Shown: one piece after another, positions 36,198 through 44,088 of the stretch | How positions within the stretch are numbered: position 1 is the stretch's first letter | How the letters are laid out: every line of letters begins with the position of its first letter | Assembly: GCF_014649495.1 (NCBI RefSeq) | Contig: NZ_BMTD01000001.1 | Coordinates: forward strand, 248,001-312,000 | From: Streptomyces filipinensis | GTDB lineage: Bacteria; Actinomycetota; Actinomycetes; Streptomycetales; Streptomycetaceae | Length of the DNA: 64,000 nt | Direction: 5' to 3' | Position numbers and translations under genes: made by a program | Notes under the pieces: generated by a model | The model's database searches: none | Seen by the model: only the letters and a program-made list of their open reading frames with translations | Told to the model about the DNA's origin: nothing

Positions 36198-37445
36198 ATG
36201 AGGATCGTGTGCGTGGGCGGAGGCCCGGCCGGGCTGTACTTCTCCATCTCCGCGAAGCTGCGGGACGCCGGACACGAGATCACCGTCATCGAGCGCGACC
36301 CCCCGGAGGCGACGTACGGCTGGGGCGTCGTGTACTGGAACGACCTGCTGGACATCCTGCACCGCAACGACCCCGAGAGCGCACGCGCGGTGAGCGCCGG
36401 TTCCGTGCTCTGGCGGGACCAGGAGATCCGCCTGCACGGCAGCCGGCACGACGGCACCGCGTACTTCGGCGGCTACGGCTACAGCATGGGCCGGGCGGCC
36501 CTGCTGGACGTCCTGACCCGGCGCGCCCGGGCACTCGGCGTCGACGTCCGGCACGGACAGCGGCTGGAGGACCCCGCCGACCTGCCGGAGGCCGACCTGA
36601 TCGTGGCCGCCGACGGCGCGGGCAGCCGGCTCCGGCTGAGCCGTGCCGAGCACTTCGGCACCCGGGTGGAGACCGGCCGCAACCCCTATCTCTGGCTCGG
36701 TACGGACCGGCAGTTCGACAGTTTCGTGTTCGACTTCGAGGAGACCCCGGCGGGCTGGATCTGGTTCCACGCCTACCCGTCCGTCAGGGGACGGATCAGC
36801 ACCTGCATCGTGGAGTGCTCACCGCAGACCTGGCAGGGCCTGGGCCTCGACACGCTGGAAACGGAGGACGCCCTGCCCCTGCTGGAGAAGATCTTCCACC
36901 GCGCCCTCGACGGCCACAGCCTGATCAGCAGCTCACGCGGCGGACCGGCGAAGTGGCAGCGCTTCCAGCACCTCAGCAACACGACGTGGTACGACGACAC
37001 CGACGGCAACCTCGTCCTCGTCGGCGACGCGGCGCACACCACGCACTTCACGCTGGGCTCCGGGACCCGGCTGGCGATGATCGACGCGATCGTGCTGGCC
37101 CACGCGCTCGCGCGGTACCCGGACCCGCGGGTGGCGCTGCGCGAGTACGACCGGCACCGGCGCGCGGAACTCCATCCCGTCCAGGCCGCGGCGCGCTCCA
37201 GCATGGCCTGGTTCGAGCAGCTGGACGACTACCTGGACCGCGACCCGGTCTCCTTCGCCTACGCCATGTCGGTACGCCAGGGCCGCCAGCACCCCTGGCG
37301 CTACCAGGTCCACCTCGCCACCCAGATCGCCGCGGCCCGCCGGGCCCGGCGGGCGTACGACACCGGAAAGCGCTGGTACCGCGACCGACGCCGGGGCGAG
37401 GCCCCCCTCCCCCTGCTGGGCCGCTCCCTCCCCGGCCATCGCTGA
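36198..37445 (+). CDS. FAD-dependent monooxygenase, salicylyl-CoA 5-hydroxylase-like
   Basis: A 415-aa flavoprotein hydroxylase. The N-terminal dinucleotide fold VCVGGGPAGLYFSISAKL, the DG motif IVAADGAGSRLR and the flavin-ribityl motif GDAAHTTHFTLGSGTRLAMID are complete. That last motif and the DPPEATYGWGVVYW segment resemble the N-terminal half of salicylyl-CoA 5-hydroxylase / anthraniloyl-CoA monooxygenase, here without the C-terminal reductase domain. It probably hydroxylates an aromatic or aromatic-CoA ring using NAD(P)H and O2. No CoA ligase or ring-cleavage genes are next to it, so it is an orphan enzyme. Confidence 0.85.
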   Translation: MRIVCVGGGPAGLYFSISAKLRDAGHEITVIERDPPEATYGWGVVYWNDLLDILHRNDPESARAVSAGSVLWRDQEIRLHGSRHDGTAYFGGYGYSMGRAALLDVLTRRARALGVDVRHGQRLEDPADLPEADLIVAADGAGSRLRLSRAEHFGTRVETGRNPYLWLGTDRQFDSFVFDFEETPAGWIWFHAYPSVRGRISTCIVECSPQTWQGLGLDTLETEDALPLLEKIFHRALDGHSLISSSRGGPAKWQRFQHLSNTTWYDDTDGNLVLVGDAAHTTHFTLGSGTRLAMIDAIVLAHALARYPDPRVALREYDRHRRAELHPVQAAARSSMAWFEQLDDYLDRDPVSFAYAMSVRQGRQHPWRYQVHLATQIAAARRARRAYDTGKRWYRDRRRGEAPLPLLGRSLPGHR

Positions 37446-37577
37446 ACGTGCGGCAGTCCAAGGAGCGGCAGTGGCTGGTCGGCGGCGTACGGCCGCCCGT
37501 GTCCGGCCGGCAGCCAGAGGGGGCGGTGACGGGTCGGCAGTGACGGGTCGGCGATGAACGGTCGGCAGTCAAAGAGC

Positions 37578-37716
37578 GGCGGCGGCCGGCCGGTGGTCCA
37601 CAGGGTGGCGGCGGCCGGCCGGTGGTCCACAGGGTGGCAGTGGCCGGTCGGTGGTCCAAGGGCGGCAGTGGCCGGCCGGCGGTCCAAAGGGTGGCAGCGA
37701 CCGGCCGGCGGTGAGT
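37578..37716. repeat. 29-bp tandem repeat (minisatellite), about 5 copies
   Basis: Units start at 37578, 37607, 37636, 37664 and 37693; the lengths are 29, 29, 28, 29 and a partial 24. The first two are identical, and the others differ by a few substitutions. The core is GGCnGnGGCCGGCCGG plus TGGTCCA and AGGGT. It fills the 330-bp gap between the convergent monooxygenase and LacI genes. The units abut without spacers, so it is not a CRISPR array, and no reading frame through it looks coding. Confidence 0.92.
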
Positions 37717-37770
37717 GGCCGGCGGTGAAGAGACGGCCCTTACAGGACGGGTCGCCGGGAAACCCGTGCG

Positions 37771-37793
37771 GCGGTTCAGGCGCGGGGAACCGC
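37771..37793. terminator. Hairpin overlapping the end of the LacI gene
   Basis: GCGGTTC (37771-37777) pairs perfectly with GAACCGC (37787-37793) around 9 bases; the LacI stop codon lies inside it. A smaller CGGGT/ACCCG stem is 6 bp further on. It is probably the terminator for the leftward LacI transcript. Confidence 0.5.
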
Positions 37794-38822
37794 TGAGGAC
37801 CCCCGGACCATCAGCTCCCCGCGGACGGTCGCGATACCCCCCGGCGGCGGCTCCTCCCGCCCCATGGCGATCCGCCCGGCGCGCGCCCCCGCCTCCGCCA
37901 GCGGCAACCGCACCGTCGTCAGCGCGGGGACCGCGTCCACGCTGAACGGCAGGTCGTCGAAGCCGGCCACCGACACATCCGCCGGGATCCGCAACCCCGA
38001 CTCCCGCAACGCCGCGCACGCCCCCAGCGCGACGGAGTCGTTCGCGGCCACGACCGCCGTCAGCGACGGATCGCGGCGCATCAGCTCCACCGTGGCCTCG
38101 TAACCCGACTGACGGTCGTAGCGCCCGTGCACCGTCCAGCGGGGGTCGTCCTCGACGCCCGCCGCGGCCAGCGCCGCCCGATGGCCCTCCAGGCGGTGCC
38201 GGGTCGTCGTACGTTCCTCGGGGCCCGCGATGTAGCCGAGGCGGCGGTGGCCCAGGCCGAGAAGGTGCTCGGTCAGCCGGTGGGCGCCGCCCCGGTTGTC
38301 GAAGGCGAGGGCGTACGCGCCGGTGTCGGGCGCCGGCGGCCGTCCGCACAGCACCACCCGGGTCCCGGCCTCCGTGAGCTTGCGCAGCTTCGCCGCGACC
38401 GCCGCCGCGTGCGGCGCGTCCTCCACGGCCCCGCCGGTCAGCACCACGGCCGCCGCCCGCTGCCGCTGCAGCAGGGTGAGATACGTCAGCTCGCGCTCCG
38501 GCGAGCCGCCCGTGTTGCAGACGACCGCGAGCCGCTCGCCACCCGCCCGGCCGCCCGGCCCGCCGATCTCGGCCTGGATGGCGCTCGCCATGATCCCGAA
38601 GAACGGGTCGGCGATGTCGTTGACGAGAATGCCGACCAGGTCGGAGGTGGCGGCCGCCAGGGAGCTCGCCGGGCCGTTGAGGACGTAGTCCAGCTCGTCC
38701 ACGGCCCGCAGCACCCGCTCGCGCGTCGAGGCGGCCACCGGGTAGTTGCCGTTCAGTACGCGCGACACCGTCGCGGGGGAGACCTGGGCGCGGGCCGCCA
38801 CATCCGCCAGTGTCACCGTCAT
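37776..38822 (-). CDS. LacI-family regulator of the adjacent sugar operon
   Basis: A 348-aa LacI regulator. ATG 38822 follows GGAGGAC by 6 bases and begins MTVTLADVAARAQVSPATVS, a canonical LacI HTH, with hinge helix GPASSLAAA. The periplasmic-binding-like effector domain (about residues 60-345) contains VAGFDDLPFSVDAVPALTTV, typical of sugar-responsive members. It is divergent from the oxidoreductase / DUF993 / isomerase operon and has two candidate operators in the gap (38931-38950 and 39009-39020). It most likely represses that operon until an unknown sugar or cyclitol is present. Confidence 0.9.
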   Translation of the reverse strand: MTVTLADVAARAQVSPATVSRVLNGNYPVAASTRERVLRAVDELDYVLNGPASSLAAATSDLVGILVNDIADPFFGIMASAIQAEIGGPGGRAGGERLAVVCNTGGSPERELTYLTLLQRQRAAAVVLTGGAVEDAPHAAAVAAKLRKLTEAGTRVVLCGRPPAPDTGAYALAFDNRGGAHRLTEHLLGLGHRRLGYIAGPEERTTTRHRLEGHRAALAAAGVEDDPRWTVHGRYDRQSGYEATVELMRRDPSLTAVVAANDSVALGACAALRESGLRIPADVSVAGFDDLPFSVDAVPALTTVRLPLAEAGARAGRIAMGREEPPPGGIATVRGELMVRGSSAVPRA

Positions 38823-38930
38823 GTCGTCGTCCTCCGGTCGTGCATCGTGTCGTACGCCCTCGTAGACAGCCAGACCCCGCTCCTGGTTCCGAGCAGATCT
38901 TCCAGCAGACCTTAAAGCCATGGTCCTCGT

Positions 38931-39020
38931 TTGTTCGCCCCCTCGAACAACTCGAAGGGGACACGGTCTTGTACGGACCACTGTCCAGGGCTAGCTTCGT
39001 ATCGGATAGAAAGCGCTTGC
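38931..39020 (+). promoter_or_regulatory. Promoter with two candidate operators for the oxidoreductase operon
   Basis: Three signals are stacked here. TTGTTCG-N6-CGAACAA (38931-38950) is a perfect 20-bp inverted repeat. TTGTAC (38969-38974), 17 bp, TAGCTT (38992-38997) is a plausible promoter reading right. GAAAGCGCTTGC (39009-39020) is a near-perfect LacI-type palindrome starting about 12 bp after the -10, where a bound repressor would block initiation. Confidence 0.6.
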
Positions 39021-39055
39021 CCCACTCGTGCCGGAGCCGGGCGAAGGGAACTGAC

Positions 39056-40207
39056 GTGACACGCAAGACGGTGCGTATCGCCATGAACGGTGTGACCGGG
39101 CGCATGGGCTACCGCCAGCACCTCGTCCGGTCGATCCTCGCCCTGCGCGAACAGGGCGGCCTCGACCTCGGCGACGGCACCGTGCTGTGGCCGGAGCCGG
39201 TCCTGCTCGGCCGCCGCGAGCACGCCCTGGCCCAGATCGCCGCACGGCACGGCCTGGAGCACGTCTCCACCGACGTCGACGCCGTGCTCGCCGACCCGGC
39301 CGTCGACCTCTACTTCGACGCCCAGGTCACCTCCGCCCGCGAGGAGACGCTCAAGAAGGCGATCGCCGCGGGCAAGCACGTCTACACCGAGAAGCCGACG
39401 GCGACGGGCCTCGCGGGGGCCCTCGAACTCGCCCGCCTGGCCCACCGGAAGGGCATCAGGCACGGCGTCGTCCAGGACAAGATCTTCCTGCCGGGCCTGC
39501 TGAAGCTGAAGCGGCTGGTCGACGGCGGCTTCTTCGGCCGGATCCTCTCCGTGCGCGGCGAGTTCGGGTACTGGGTCTTCGAGGGCGACTGGCAGCCGGC
39601 CCAGCGCCCCTCCTGGAACTACCGCGCCGAGGACGGCGGGGGCATCGTCGTCGACATGTTCCCGCACTGGGAGTACGTCCTCCACGAGCTGTTCGGCCGC
39701 GTGAAGTCCGTCCAGGCCCTCGCCACCACCCACATCCCGCAGCGCTGGGACGAACAGGGCAAGCCCTACGACGCCACCGCCGACGACGCCGCCTACGGCA
39801 TCTTCGAACTCGACGGCGGGGCCGTCGCCCAGATCAACTCCTCCTGGGCCGTGCGCGTCAACCGCGACGAACTGGTCGAGTTCCAGGTCGACGGCACCGA
39901 GGGCTCGGCGGTGGCGGGCCTGCGCACCTGCCGCGCGCAGCACCGCTCCGCGACCCCCAAGCCGGTCTGGAACCCCGACATCCCCGCCACGGAGGTCTTC
40001 CGCGACCAGTGGCAGGACGTGCCGGACAACGAGGACTTCGACAACGGCTTCAAGGCCCAGTGGGAGCTGTTCCTCAAGCACGTCTACGCGGACGCCCCCT
40101 ACCGGTGGGACCTGCTGGCCGGCGCCCGCGGTGTGCAGCTCGCCGAGCTGGGCCTGAAGTCCTCCGCCGAGGGCCGCCGCATCGAGGTACCGGAGATCGC
40201 CCTGTGA
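39056..40207 (+). CDS. Gfo/Idh/MocA-family oxidoreductase
   Basis: A 383-aa NAD(P)-dependent sugar or cyclitol dehydrogenase. GTG 39056 has GAAGGGAA upstream. The N-terminal Rossmann fold begins VRIAMNGVTGRMGYRQHL, an unusual glycine motif for the family. The conserved EKPTATG motif near residue 110 is the family's EKP signature, and the C-terminal alpha/beta domain (WNYRAEDGGGIVVDMFPHW) supplies the substrate site. It is the first gene of a three-gene coupled operon and probably oxidises the incoming sugar to a keto form. Substrate unknown. Confidence 0.88.
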   Translation: MTRKTVRIAMNGVTGRMGYRQHLVRSILALREQGGLDLGDGTVLWPEPVLLGRREHALAQIAARHGLEHVSTDVDAVLADPAVDLYFDAQVTSAREETLKKAIAAGKHVYTEKPTATGLAGALELARLAHRKGIRHGVVQDKIFLPGLLKLKRLVDGGFFGRILSVRGEFGYWVFEGDWQPAQRPSWNYRAEDGGGIVVDMFPHWEYVLHELFGRVKSVQALATTHIPQRWDEQGKPYDATADDAAYGIFELDGGAVAQINSSWAVRVNRDELVEFQVDGTEGSAVAGLRTCRAQHRSATPKPVWNPDIPATEVFRDQWQDVPDNEDFDNGFKAQWELFLKHVYADAPYRWDLLAGARGVQLAELGLKSSAEGRRIEVPEIAL

Positions 40208-41355
40208 CCATCCGACTCCCCGCCGCCGACGGCACCCTGCGCACCTACGAACCCCGCCCCGCACCGCTCGCGCTCAGCCCCGGCGCCCCCTTCACCTCCC
40301 GTACGGTCTTCTCGGCGGCCCACGTCGTCGCCGACCCCTGGGCCGACGTGTCCCCCGACTCGCCCGCCGCCGTCGACTGGGACGCCACCCTCGCCTTCCG
40401 CCGCCACCTGTGGTCCCACGGCCTCGGCGTCGCCGAGGCGATGGACACCGCCCAACGCGGCATGGGCCTGGACTGGGCGGGCGCGGCCGAGCTGATCCGC
40501 CGCTCGGCCGCGGAGGCGAGGTCGGCCGGCGGCCGGATCGCCTGCGGGGTCGGCACCGACCAGATCGGGAACGCCTCCCCGGCACGGATCCGCGCGGCCT
40601 ACGAGGAGCAGCTGGAGGTCGTCGAGGAAGCGGGCGCCCAGGTCATCCTGATGGCGTCCAGGGCGCTGGCCGCTGCCGCCTCCGGCCCCGAGGACTACCT
40701 GGAGATCTACGGCCACCTCCTGCGCCAGTGCGCCGAGCCGGTGATCCTGCACTGGCTCGGCCCGATGTTCGACCCGGCCCTGGAGGGCTACTGGGGCTCG
40801 GGCGACCTCGACGCGGCGACCAAGGTGCTCCTGGAGCTCATCGCCGCGCACCCGGACAAGGTCGACGGCGTCAAGGTCTCCCTCCTGGACGCCCGGCGCG
40901 AGACCGACCTGCGGCGCAGGCTGCCCGACGGCGTGCGCTGCTACACCGGCGACGACTTCCACTACCCCGAGCTGATCGCGGGCGACGACCAGGGCTTCAG
41001 CCACGCCCTGCTCGGCATCTTCGACCCGCTGGGCCCGCTGGCGGCACAGGCGGTACGCGCCTTGGACACCGGGGACACGGCCGGTTTCCGGGAACTCCTC
41101 GATCCCACGGTCGCGTTGTCCCGGCACCTCTTCCAGGCGCCGACCCGCTTCTACAAGACCGGCGTGGTCCTCCTCGCCTGGCTCGCGGGCCACCAGTCGC
41201 ACTTCGCCATGGTCGGCGGCCTCCAGTCGGCCCGCTCCCTCCCGCACCTGGCCCGCGCCTACGAACTCGCCGACGGCCTCGGCCTGTTCCCGGAGCCCGG
41301 ACTCGCCGAGGACCGGATGAAGAACCTGCTCGCCCTCTACGGAGTCGCCCGGTGA
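40204..41355 (+). CDS. DUF993 dihydrodipicolinate-synthase-like protein
   Basis: A 383-aa DUF993 protein, distantly related to the DHDPS/N-acetylneuraminate-lyase class I aldolases. GTG 40204 overlaps the upstream stop as GTGA. Visible conserved segments are ARTPY-free but family-typical: FSAAHVVADPWAD, GVGTDQIGNASPARI, GVKVSLLDARRE (candidate Schiff-base lysine) and DDFHYPELI. Biochemistry for this family is not known to me; by position it could cleave or rearrange the product of the oxidoreductase. It is coupled to the isomerase gene by another GTGA. Confidence 0.82.
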   Translation: MTIRLPAADGTLRTYEPRPAPLALSPGAPFTSRTVFSAAHVVADPWADVSPDSPAAVDWDATLAFRRHLWSHGLGVAEAMDTAQRGMGLDWAGAAELIRRSAAEARSAGGRIACGVGTDQIGNASPARIRAAYEEQLEVVEEAGAQVILMASRALAAAASGPEDYLEIYGHLLRQCAEPVILHWLGPMFDPALEGYWGSGDLDAATKVLLELIAAHPDKVDGVKVSLLDARRETDLRRRLPDGVRCYTGDDFHYPELIAGDDQGFSHALLGIFDPLGPLAAQAVRALDTGDTAGFRELLDPTVALSRHLFQAPTRFYKTGVVLLAWLAGHQSHFAMVGGLQSARSLPHLARAYELADGLGLFPEPGLAEDRMKNLLALYGVAR

Positions 41356-42197
41356 ACGCCGGCCTGCCACGGCTGAGCATCAACCAGATGACGGTGAGGC
41401 AGTTGTCGCTGCCGGAACTGGCCGAGGCCTGCGGCGAGTCGGGCATCGGCCAGGTGGGCCTGTGGCGCGCACCGGTCCAGGCGTACGGCGTGGACGCGAC
41501 GGCGAAGCTGATCCGTGCCACGGGCCTGACGGTGACGACCCTGTGCCGGGGCGGCTTCCTGACGGCGATCGACCCGTCGGAACGGGCCGAGGCGCTGGCG
41601 GACAACCGCCGCGCGGTGCACGAGGCGGCCACCCTCGGCACCGACACCCTGGTCCTGGTCTCGGGTGGTCTCCCGCCCGGTACCAGGGACCTGGGGGCGG
41701 CCCGCGAACGCATCGCCGACGCCCTGGCCGAACTCGCGCCGTACGCCGAGAACCACGGCGTCCGCCTGGCCGTCGAGCCCCTGCACCCGATGTACGCCGC
41801 CGACCGCTGCGTGGTGTCCACCCTCGCCCAAGCCCTGGACCTGGCCGAACGCTTCCCCGCGCACCAGGTCGGGGTGACCGTGGACACGTACCACATCTGG
41901 TGGGACGACCAGGCGCCGGCGCAGATCGCACGGGCGGGGGCGGGCGGACGTATCCACAGCGTCCAGCTCGCCGACTGGGTCACCCCCCTGCCCGAGGGCG
42001 TCCTCAACGGCCGGGGCCAGATCGGGGACGGCGCGATCGACATGCGCGAGTGGACGGGGTACGTGCAGGCCGCCGGCTACACCGGCCCCATCGAGGTCGA
42101 GCTGTTCAACGAGGGCCTGTGGGCGCGCGACGGCAGGGAGGTGCTGGCGGAGACGGCGGCACGCTTCGCCGAACACGTCGCACCGGGTCCTTCCTAG
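41352..42197 (+). CDS. Sugar phosphate isomerase/epimerase (TIM barrel)
   Basis: A 281-aa TIM-barrel isomerase/epimerase with metal-site segments LAVEPLHPMYAADR, VGVTVDTYHIWWD, IHSVQLADW and GPIEVELFNE, which contain the Glu, Asp, His and Glu ligands expected for a divalent metal. GTG 41352 overlaps the DUF993 stop. It closes the three-gene operon that faces the LacI regulator. Related enzymes act on inosose, tagatose or hydroxypyruvate; the present substrate is unknown. No kinase or transporter belongs to the operon, so uptake may be shared with another system. Confidence 0.88.
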   Translation: MNAGLPRLSINQMTVRQLSLPELAEACGESGIGQVGLWRAPVQAYGVDATAKLIRATGLTVTTLCRGGFLTAIDPSERAEALADNRRAVHEAATLGTDTLVLVSGGLPPGTRDLGAARERIADALAELAPYAENHGVRLAVEPLHPMYAADRCVVSTLAQALDLAERFPAHQVGVTVDTYHIWWDDQAPAQIARAGAGGRIHSVQLADWVTPLPEGVLNGRGQIGDGAIDMREWTGYVQAAGYTGPIEVELFNEGLWARDGREVLAETAARFAEHVAPGPS

Positions 42198-42266
42198 GGC
42201 ACCCCAGGAACTCCGGTCCCGCCGGCATCGTCCTCTTCACATGGACGAAGGAGGAGGTGCCGGCCG

Positions 42267-42716
42267 ATGCGACCGAAGCTGACGGGGGCCGCCGTGGTCA
42301 CGCTCGCGCTCAGTGCCGTCCTGACGGCCTGCGCGGGCGGACGGGACAGCGCGGACTACCAGACGGACTACGCCAACCACCCGCCGCTGCGCGTCACGGG
42401 CCACCCCAGCACGGGCAGCCTGGAAACGGTCCAGAAGCTCGTCTGGCGGCTCGCCGACGGGGACGCCGACGCCGTCGCCGCCCTGAACACCGAGGGCGGC
42501 GACGCGGGTCCGGCGGCCCGCGCCTGGATCAGGGCCTACGGCAAGGCCGCCCGCGACGAGGTGAGCGCCGACTTCCGCGACGAGGGATCCGTACGCCAGG
42601 ACGTGGTCCTGCGCTTCTCCGGCCCGCGCCGGACCCAGGAACTCACGGTGCGGATCGGGAAGGGCGACGCCTGGGGCGTCGTGCTGTCCGGTCCCGAGCC
42701 CCGCCGGCAGCCCTGA
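42267..42716 (+). CDS. Small putative lipoprotein
   Basis: A 149-aa protein with a lipoprotein signal (MRPKLTGAAVVTLALSAVLTAC; the lipobox is LTAC with the cysteine at residue 22). The mature domain of about 125 residues has no recognised family; its shape, with an alpha-helical start and beta strands at the end, recalls NTF2-like folds (weak inference). A long AAGGAGGAGG site lies upstream and a strong terminator downstream, so it ends the rightward transcript. Confidence 0.75.
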   Translation: MRPKLTGAAVVTLALSAVLTACAGGRDSADYQTDYANHPPLRVTGHPSTGSLETVQKLVWRLADGDADAVAALNTEGGDAGPAARAWIRAYGKAARDEVSADFRDEGSVRQDVVLRFSGPRRTQELTVRIGKGDAWGVVLSGPEPRRQP

Positions 42717-42724
42717 GAAACGCC

Positions 42725-42764
42725 GAGGGGCGTGCCCCGGTCCGTCGACCGGGGCACCCCCCTC
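42725..42764. terminator. Strong bidirectional terminator
   Basis: GAGGGG-C-GTGCCCCGGT (42725-42741) pairs with ACCGGGGCAC-C-CCCCTC (42748-42764) around CCGTCG; 16 base pairs with one internal mismatch. It separates the lipoprotein gene from the convergent membrane-protein gene. Confidence 0.85.
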
Positions 42765-42781
42765 GTTCGGGCGCGGCGGGC

Positions 42782-43528
42782 CTAGCCCTGGGCGGCTGCC
42801 GCGGCGGCCGCGGCGGCTCGCTCCTCGCCCCTGCGCCGGGCCCGCTTGCTGTACATGACCGTCCACAGGATGAGGGCGCCGAGGACGCCGTAGATCAGGA
42901 CCGGGCTGAGGCTCACCATGGTGTCGGTGCTCAGCGCGTACGACAGCGCGATGCGGCCGCCCGCCTCCAGGCAGTAGGCCACGCCCCAGACCGCCGTCAT
43001 GGTCCGCATGGTCGTGCGGAACCCTTCGAACTCCCACAGGCCGTTCCACCAGGCGGTGCCGGCGGCGGTGCCGTCGGTGGCGAACTTGCGGCCGAAGTAG
43101 AACATGAGCGGGCGCGGCGCCAGCAGCGTCACCAGGCACAGCAGGCCGAAAAGACCGGTGATGGCCGAGTCCTTGATCAGGAGGGCCCGGGCCGAGTGGG
43201 CGCCGACGAGAGAGACGACAGCCGTGATGACCAGGAACACCAGGGTCACGACGGCGAACTCGTCGAGGCGGCGCCGCCAGGCGAGGTGCACGGCGCTGTC
43301 GAGCACCGGCCAGGCACTGCTCGCCAGCAGTGCGGCGAACTCGCTCCACCCCTGGTCACGCAGGGCGTTGTAGGTGAGGATCGGCGCCGCCACGTTGAGC
43401 GCGATGGTGAGGATCCAGCCGGCCATGGCGTTGCCCTGGGACCGGGCGGGCAGCTGCGGACGTTCCTCCACCTGCGCCGCCCGCGCATCCGGCACGCTTG
43501 ATGCGCCCATGGCATCCTGGGCAGACAT
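42782..43528 (-). CDS. Integral membrane protein (VC0807-like)
   Basis: A 248-aa membrane protein with about six helices (for example WILTIALNVAAPILTYNAL and FAVVTLVFLVITAVVSLVGA), a hydrophilic N-terminal tail of about 40 residues and a poly-Ala C-terminal end. It resembles the family I recall as VC0807, intracellular-septation-A-like proteins of unknown function. ATG 43528 has AGGGGGA five bases upstream. The frame is open further upstream but lacks conserved character. The 206-bp gap before it separates it from the rbs operon end. Confidence 0.75.
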   Translation of the reverse strand: MSAQDAMGASSVPDARAAQVEERPQLPARSQGNAMAGWILTIALNVAAPILTYNALRDQGWSEFAALLASSAWPVLDSAVHLAWRRRLDEFAVVTLVFLVITAVVSLVGAHSARALLIKDSAITGLFGLLCLVTLLAPRPLMFYFGRKFATDGTAAGTAWWNGLWEFEGFRTTMRTMTAVWGVAYCLEAGGRIALSYALSTDTMVSLSPVLIYGVLGALILWTVMYSKRARRRGEERAAAAAAAAAQG

Positions 43529-43734
43529 GGTTCCCCCTGAGATTTCTGCTGATGAAAGCTGATGTAAGTGGTCGCCTCGATGGTGGGGCGGGTGTGTGGC
43601 AGTGAGAGGGCCACAGACCACCGTCAGCTCACCACGTCCGCCGGGCGAGATCATTCACGAGCAAGTTCCGTTTTGGCAAGAGCGGGTGGTACCTCGTCAG
43701 ACGGCCTTTACCGTCATCTCTCCACCGGAAGTGC

Positions 43735-44088
43735 TCAGGTCCAGGGCGCACTTGGCGGACGGGCCGTCGGGCACGGAGAGGTGGGGGCTGCCGCACGGGC
43801 CGGTCCGGGGGCGGCCTGGAAGAGCACCCCGCACCGCAGCAGCACATCGGCGTACGGCCGGGCCTCGCCGGTGCGGACCACCAGGCGCGCCCCGGCGGAG
43901 AGTTCCTTCAGCCGCGCGGGCGGGACAGCGGCCAGGTCCGGGAAGTACCGTTCCAGCAGAGTCCGGTTGGGCAGACGCGGTCCGTCCGGGACCGGCATGC
44001 CCGCGTCGCACACCAGCACCGCGTCCCCGTGGCCCAGCTCGGCCACGGCACCGGCCAGCCGGCGGTTGAGGATCCCCGCCTTCTTCAC
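43735..44088 (-). CDS. rbsD: D-ribose pyranase RbsD with a large internal deletion
   Basis: A 117-aa RbsD-like protein. GTG 44088 overlaps the ribokinase stop as GTGA. The N-terminus (KKAGILNRRLAGAVAELGHGDAV) keeps His20 and Asp28 of the active site. The C-terminal core (LKELSAGARLVVRTGEARPY, ending GVLF) is conserved. However, only about 90 residues span start to GVLF, against about 130-139 in the family: roughly 40 residues after DGPR (junction near 43965-43975) are missing. The usual catalytic His before LKE is Pro. A 27-residue unrelated tail follows GVLF. The frame is intact, but pyranase activity is doubtful. Confidence 0.75.
   Translation of the reverse strand: MKKAGILNRRLAGAVAELGHGDAVLVCDAGMPVPDGPRLPNRTLLERYFPDLAAVPPARLKELSAGARLVVRTGEARPYADVLLRCGVLFQAAPGPARAAAPTSPCPTARPPSAPWT

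Noticed and set aside
37578-37716. CRISPR array
   Set aside because: Units abut directly with no spacers and diverge from each other; no cas gene is present.
37554-37796. Small ORFs on both strands through the 29-bp repeat
   Set aside because: Translations are repeat-driven Pro/Arg/Gly/Trp strings with no ribosome site or conserved pattern.
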